Positions 60,885 through 64,000 of a stretch of DNA of 64,000 nucleotides are shown piece by piece; within the stretch, counting starts at the first letter, position 1, and each line of letters starts with the position of its first letter. The position numbers and the translations under genes are program-made. The notes under the pieces were generated by a model. That model ran no database searches. It was not told where the DNA came from and saw only the letters and a list, made by a program, of their open reading frames with translations. This DNA comes from Ancylostoma caninum (taxonomy: Eukaryota > Nematoda > Chromadorea > Rhabditida > Ancylostomatidae), in assembly GCA_037903475.1 (NCBI GenBank), contig JBAJFG010000079.1, positions 1,984,001 through 2,048,000 on the forward strand, given 5' to 3'.

Positions 60885-61323
60885 AAGGCAGCACCAGCCA
60901 AAATCCTCTACTCGGAGCTGAGGTGCGGATGGTGAAGTACAGACTCAGCACATCACAAATGTGAAAGGAACTCAAACAATGATGGCTCACCTGCAGAGAA
61001 AATGGAAACATCGCCGCGAACACGCCTGGCCGAGTTCGTACGAGTTTTCCTCGGCGCTGAAGCCATTGCGGCGCGTGGTTTGGCGCAAAGGTAGTACGAA
61101 ATGCATTCAATTTGTAGGGTTTCGTGGAGGAACGCGCACACCTGACATCAGAGCACTCGTCCGTGCGCGAACGCGGCCGGGCGTGTTCGCGACGACAGTT
61201 CCAGTTTCACTGCAGGCAAGCCATCGTTGTCTGTGTTCGTGTCATATTTATGATGTGCTGAGTCTGTACTTCATCACGCGCAGCTCAGCTCCGAGTCGAG
61301 GGTTTCGGCTTTTGCTGCCTTTA
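60885..61323. repeat. 440-bp element with long inverted arms
   Basis: Arms of about 160 bp (60885-61041 and 61156-61323) are inverted copies: AAAGGCAGCA outward, GATGTGCTGAGTCTGTACTT and GCGTGTTCGCG inward. Both arms read as the same pseudo-peptide on opposite strands (ASHRCLCSCHIYDVLSLYF and VSHHCLSSFHICDVLSLYF), which shows the symmetry. No target duplication is seen. Confidence 0.82.
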
Positions 61324-62502
61324 AGTCGCTTTATCAATAATCTTTGGCTCATGCGTTTTGTTTTCGTTGGCTTCCATTGCTTAGCTCTCCGGAGTCCTTG
61401 AACGGCGGTGCGGAACTTGGAGCGTGATGGGTGTGATGATGTGACTTTGTTCGTTCAAACGTCTTCACAGCGGTCTCTTTGTTTCTCTCTCTTTATTTCT
61501 TGAAGAGAGAGATAGTCAGTTGACAGAGAGAATGCGAATATGGTGCCCGACGCTCTGTATTTAAGCCTATCCTGTTCAATTTTTGCAGCACTACCATTCA
61601 ATTGTGGTCGTGCAAGATAATAGAGTGAGTGACCAATATTAGGCTAATGTTGAACAAGTCTAGCGATGAAACTGTAATTTCTGGCGCATTCTGCCAGTTT
61701 TCTTTCAGTTTCTAAGAATTTCACATTCTAAGAATATCCAAGGGCTGTTGATCCACGTAACCTAATTCCTGGCAGGATAGAAAGTTTTTTCCATGTGTGA
61801 CCAGCAAGGAAGTGCATAGTGTGGAGACGCAGTAGTACCAACTTGGCTCCGCGTACAAGCTCCCCATAATGGTGGCTCGAAAAAGGTTTTGTCGGCAGTT
61901 TAGTAAGGAATCATGTGTACCATTGTGATCAGGAGCTGCGGAGATTTTTCCGATGTCAAAAGTTCAGGCTTAACGTGAGGCGGTGCAGTTAACGCCATGT
62001 TGAGAGAAATTGTGATGAATCAGTGCCTTATGCCGGTAGCACACTACTGCATAGCCACTATGCTTTCCTTCTTGTGCAACTGGGACATCGGAGAATGCCT
62101 GAGGGCGTCATCCCTATCCAATGAATTCGTTGAATCCCACCCAAACCATCCTTTCAGTCCAACGTTTTCACCCTTCTCATTTTTAGCGATTTCCCAAAAT
62201 CATTTTTTTGCTGTTCCTGTCACTCCATTTCTACCACAATCAACCAGTGAACTGATCAAGGGCAATTTTGTGAGCAACCTTTACCGCTCTTGGATTTCTT
62301 TCAAAATAAATGTCGTCACCATCGGCTAAATTATGGGTAACGATTGTGAACAGGTCATCGAACAGATCCAATCATTTTAAGCGAAGCAGAAACTAACTGA
62401 ACGAAACTCCCCCCCCCCCCTCCCCCCTCCACTCCTCCTTCTCGAAAATATGGGCCTTATCAGCAAAGATACACATTCTGCAGCACTCTGACAACTCATG
62501 TA
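61324..62502. other. Spacer, no supported gene
   Basis: Unrecognised 110-codon frame at 61997-62329 (+); a C-run at about 62408-62425 sits beside the mariner. Confidence 0.35.
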
Positions 62503-63111
62503 TTAGGTTGGACCAAAAGTTTTGCACCAAATTTCGTACTTTTTTTTCAAAAAAAAATTGGCTTAATTGTGAATAGGTATCAGCCAACAAAATAATACAC
62601 ACTAGAGCATCAGGTCCAGAAGTCAAGAACTCTGGTAGCTGCGAGTCAAAGAAGCTTGAAGTCTCACTTTTCAGTTTAGTATGATCATCGAATTTTCCTT
62701 CTCGTGAATGCAGCTCTAGTGCTCCAAACAAGTGGGAGTAAGACGGGTTAAGTCGGGAGAATAAGCAGGGTGAGGTAGAACTTTTCAACCTAGCTCGGCA
62801 ATTTTCTGGCAAATGCCATGTGAGGTCGAGCGTTGTCATGAAGTTGAACAACATGGTCAATTTTCCTGTGATTCAGGCGTGTAGTGTCCGCCATTTTCTG
62901 CAGCTCAGAAGAGTAGACTTGAGCCATCACGGTGTGCATAGTGGCAGCAGTTCTCAATACAGCATTCCCTCGGAATCCCATTAACATCTCAAAATCTTCC
63001 TTCGTGCAATTCTCCTTTCGGCTGTTCCTGGTTCGCCACGCGGAAGCTACACTCTCTACATAACTCTCATCTCCAGTAATGCGTTGGCGGGGATATTTTC
63101 TCCTGTTGGAC
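62503..63111 (-). mobile_element. Truncated mariner element with broken transposase
   Basis: The 3' terminus is at 62503 (TTAGGTTGGACCAAAAGTTT, preceded by TA), the same TIR family as 22587-23452. Minus-strand pieces give QRITGDESYVESVASAWRTR (first Asp), VVQLHDNARPHMAF (second Asp), SRLNPSYSHLFGALELHSRE (third-Asp region, altered) and DSQLPEFLTSGPDALV. The N-terminal half is missing, and the sequence is cut at 63112 by a hAT-like repeat fragment. Confidence 0.88.
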
Positions 63112-63219
63112 CAGGGATGAGCGGATGAGAGATTTTCTGCGACCCGGATAACGGTGCGGATAGCGGATAGGCCAAATATGACCGGATAACGGATACCGGA
63201 CAACGGATAACGGATAAGT
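63112..63219 (+). mobile_element. hAT-like repeat fragment, GGATAACGGATA family, copy 3
   Basis: Starts CAGGGATGAGCGGATGAGAG, then ACCCGGATAACGGTGCGGAT and reiterated GGATAACGGATA to about 63219. Same order as copy 1 at 7566-7681. It abuts and probably truncated the mariner. Confidence 0.65.
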
Positions 63220-63246
63220 GATTCAGATGCTAAAAGGTTACACATT

Positions 63247-63979
63247 CTATGTTGTTGCAAAATCGATGTCGGATTTTTGAACCACGAGCTCTGGAATAAT
63301 ATTCTGAAGTAGAGAGTGATGTTTCCATCGTCGCAGTCTCAGTAATATCCAAAAGCTCGCCTTCCTCTCTTTCTGTCCTTTCTTTCTCATTTCCACGATC
63401 CGCTTTCCTTGGCTTTTTCAAAGGTGAATCGAAATGTAGTCGTTTGCAAAGATCGTCTCGAACTGAAACTCAAATTGAAATATGGGTTCAAACGCCGAAA
63501 CAGCGTTGCAGCTAGAAAAGGGAATGTTACACGCTTATGCGCGAGGAAATGTCAAACAAAGTCTCACCAATACTGGTCCAAGTCAGTCAATCTCGGACAT
63601 ATGTGTCTCAGAGTTACAGACTCAAATTCGATAACGTCAACACCCCTCTCTGGGGGCACCCCCCGAAGCTATCACGAGAAGATCTGTTCAAGATCTTGAA
63701 GGTGACCATAGAATTCAGCTGACCACAAAACTTACCAGTTGGATGTATCTCTGAGAGGAAGAATGGGCCATAAAAATATTCCGCTCGAAACACTTCAGTC
63801 GACTTTGTTGGCTAAGAAAAGTGTGATTTTTTGACCTAACTAAATCAAACCTTGCCTGGAACATGACGAGGACGTGATGATCCAAATTACTTAACCGATG
63901 AAACAAGTTCGGCATCTGCGGCGCTATAACAATTCAGAGCCGACTGTCAAAATCCGATATCGATTTTGCAACAACCTAA
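63247..63979. mobile_element. Mariner-type non-autonomous element, about 733 bp
   Basis: The left end reads (TA)TGTTGTTGCAAAATCGATGT. The right end reversed reads TTAGGTTGTTGCAAAATCGA and continues TATCGGATTTTG; TA follows at 63980-63981. The TTAGGTTGNTGCAAAA terminus is the cecropia-type mariner TIR, also seen in human Hsmar1/MADE1. No transposase frame is recognised. Confidence 0.75.
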
Positions 63980-64000
63980 TACAATGTTATAAATGATAAG

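Noticed and set aside
60832..61401. Frames with GGTRTPD-like strings on both strands
   Set aside because: They are the two arms of an inverted repeat; such strings are common translations of repetitive DNA.

Overview
This window looks like nuclear DNA of a parasitic nematode, most likely a strongylid such as a hookworm. The grounds are small exons in large introns, nematode-style TTTCAG splice acceptors, a short run of the nematode telomere hexamer TTAGGC, and a heavy load of mariner, hAT-like, piggyBac-like, BEL/Pao, LINE and Penelope-like debris. The species is an inference. There are no bacterial genes, operons, CRISPR arrays, or tRNA/rRNA genes that I can support.

The only convincing host genes form a tandem family of secreted class 3 (fungal-type) lipases, all on the minus strand. 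Copy A is partial (427-1198: exons 1-2, the rest not seen before the left edge). Copy B is complete (14296-20829), as are copy C (44761-46300) and copy D (53435-56033). The three complete copies each have eight exons. Exons 4, 5, 7 and 8 are 126, 153, 49 and 113 bp in every copy, and the frame stays open from start to stop. Each encodes about 281-284 residues with a signal peptide, a GHSLGG nucleophile elbow, a catalytic Asp in an RD(I/V)VPH motif and a C-terminal catalytic His. All four copies have a splice acceptor one base before the ATG. C and D share an 18-bp GATA-containing promoter module placed about 35 bp upstream of a TATA box.

Layout. 1-8.9 kb: lipase A fragment, a mariner relic, a 904-bp TA-flanked inverted-repeat element, a 212-bp MITE with an 8-bp target duplication, and two hAT-like fragments. 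8.9-11.9 kb: an inverted telomere-like run next to a gutted BEL/Pao retrotransposon. 12-22 kb: lipase B, carrying a mariner in intron 4 and a MITE in intron 1, with another non-autonomous mariner-type element upstream. 22.5-28 kb: a deleted mariner, a Tc1-type MITE and a long AC microsatellite. 31.6-37.3 kb: a Penelope-like retroelement with permuted domain order (GIY-YIG endonuclease before the reverse transcriptase, as in the Naiad group). It is split by a LINE with an AAAT-type tail and by a block carrying a 59-bp minisatellite. 42-44 kb: a 250-bp palindrome. 44.7-50.6 kb: lipase C, a piggyBac-like TTAA element, and a LINE relic with a MITE nested inside it. 53.4-56.2 kb: lipase D, with a hammerhead-ribozyme-like motif in intron 1. 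57-64 kb: a hAT MITE with a perfect 8-bp duplication, a second copy of the Tc1-type MITE, other inverted repeats, a mariner cut by a hAT-like fragment, and a mariner-type MITE.

Biological reading (inference): lipase gene duplication in a transposon-rich region, with the paralogs probably expressed in the intestine under GATA control. The transposons have enlarged introns and spacers but left the exons of B, C and D intact.
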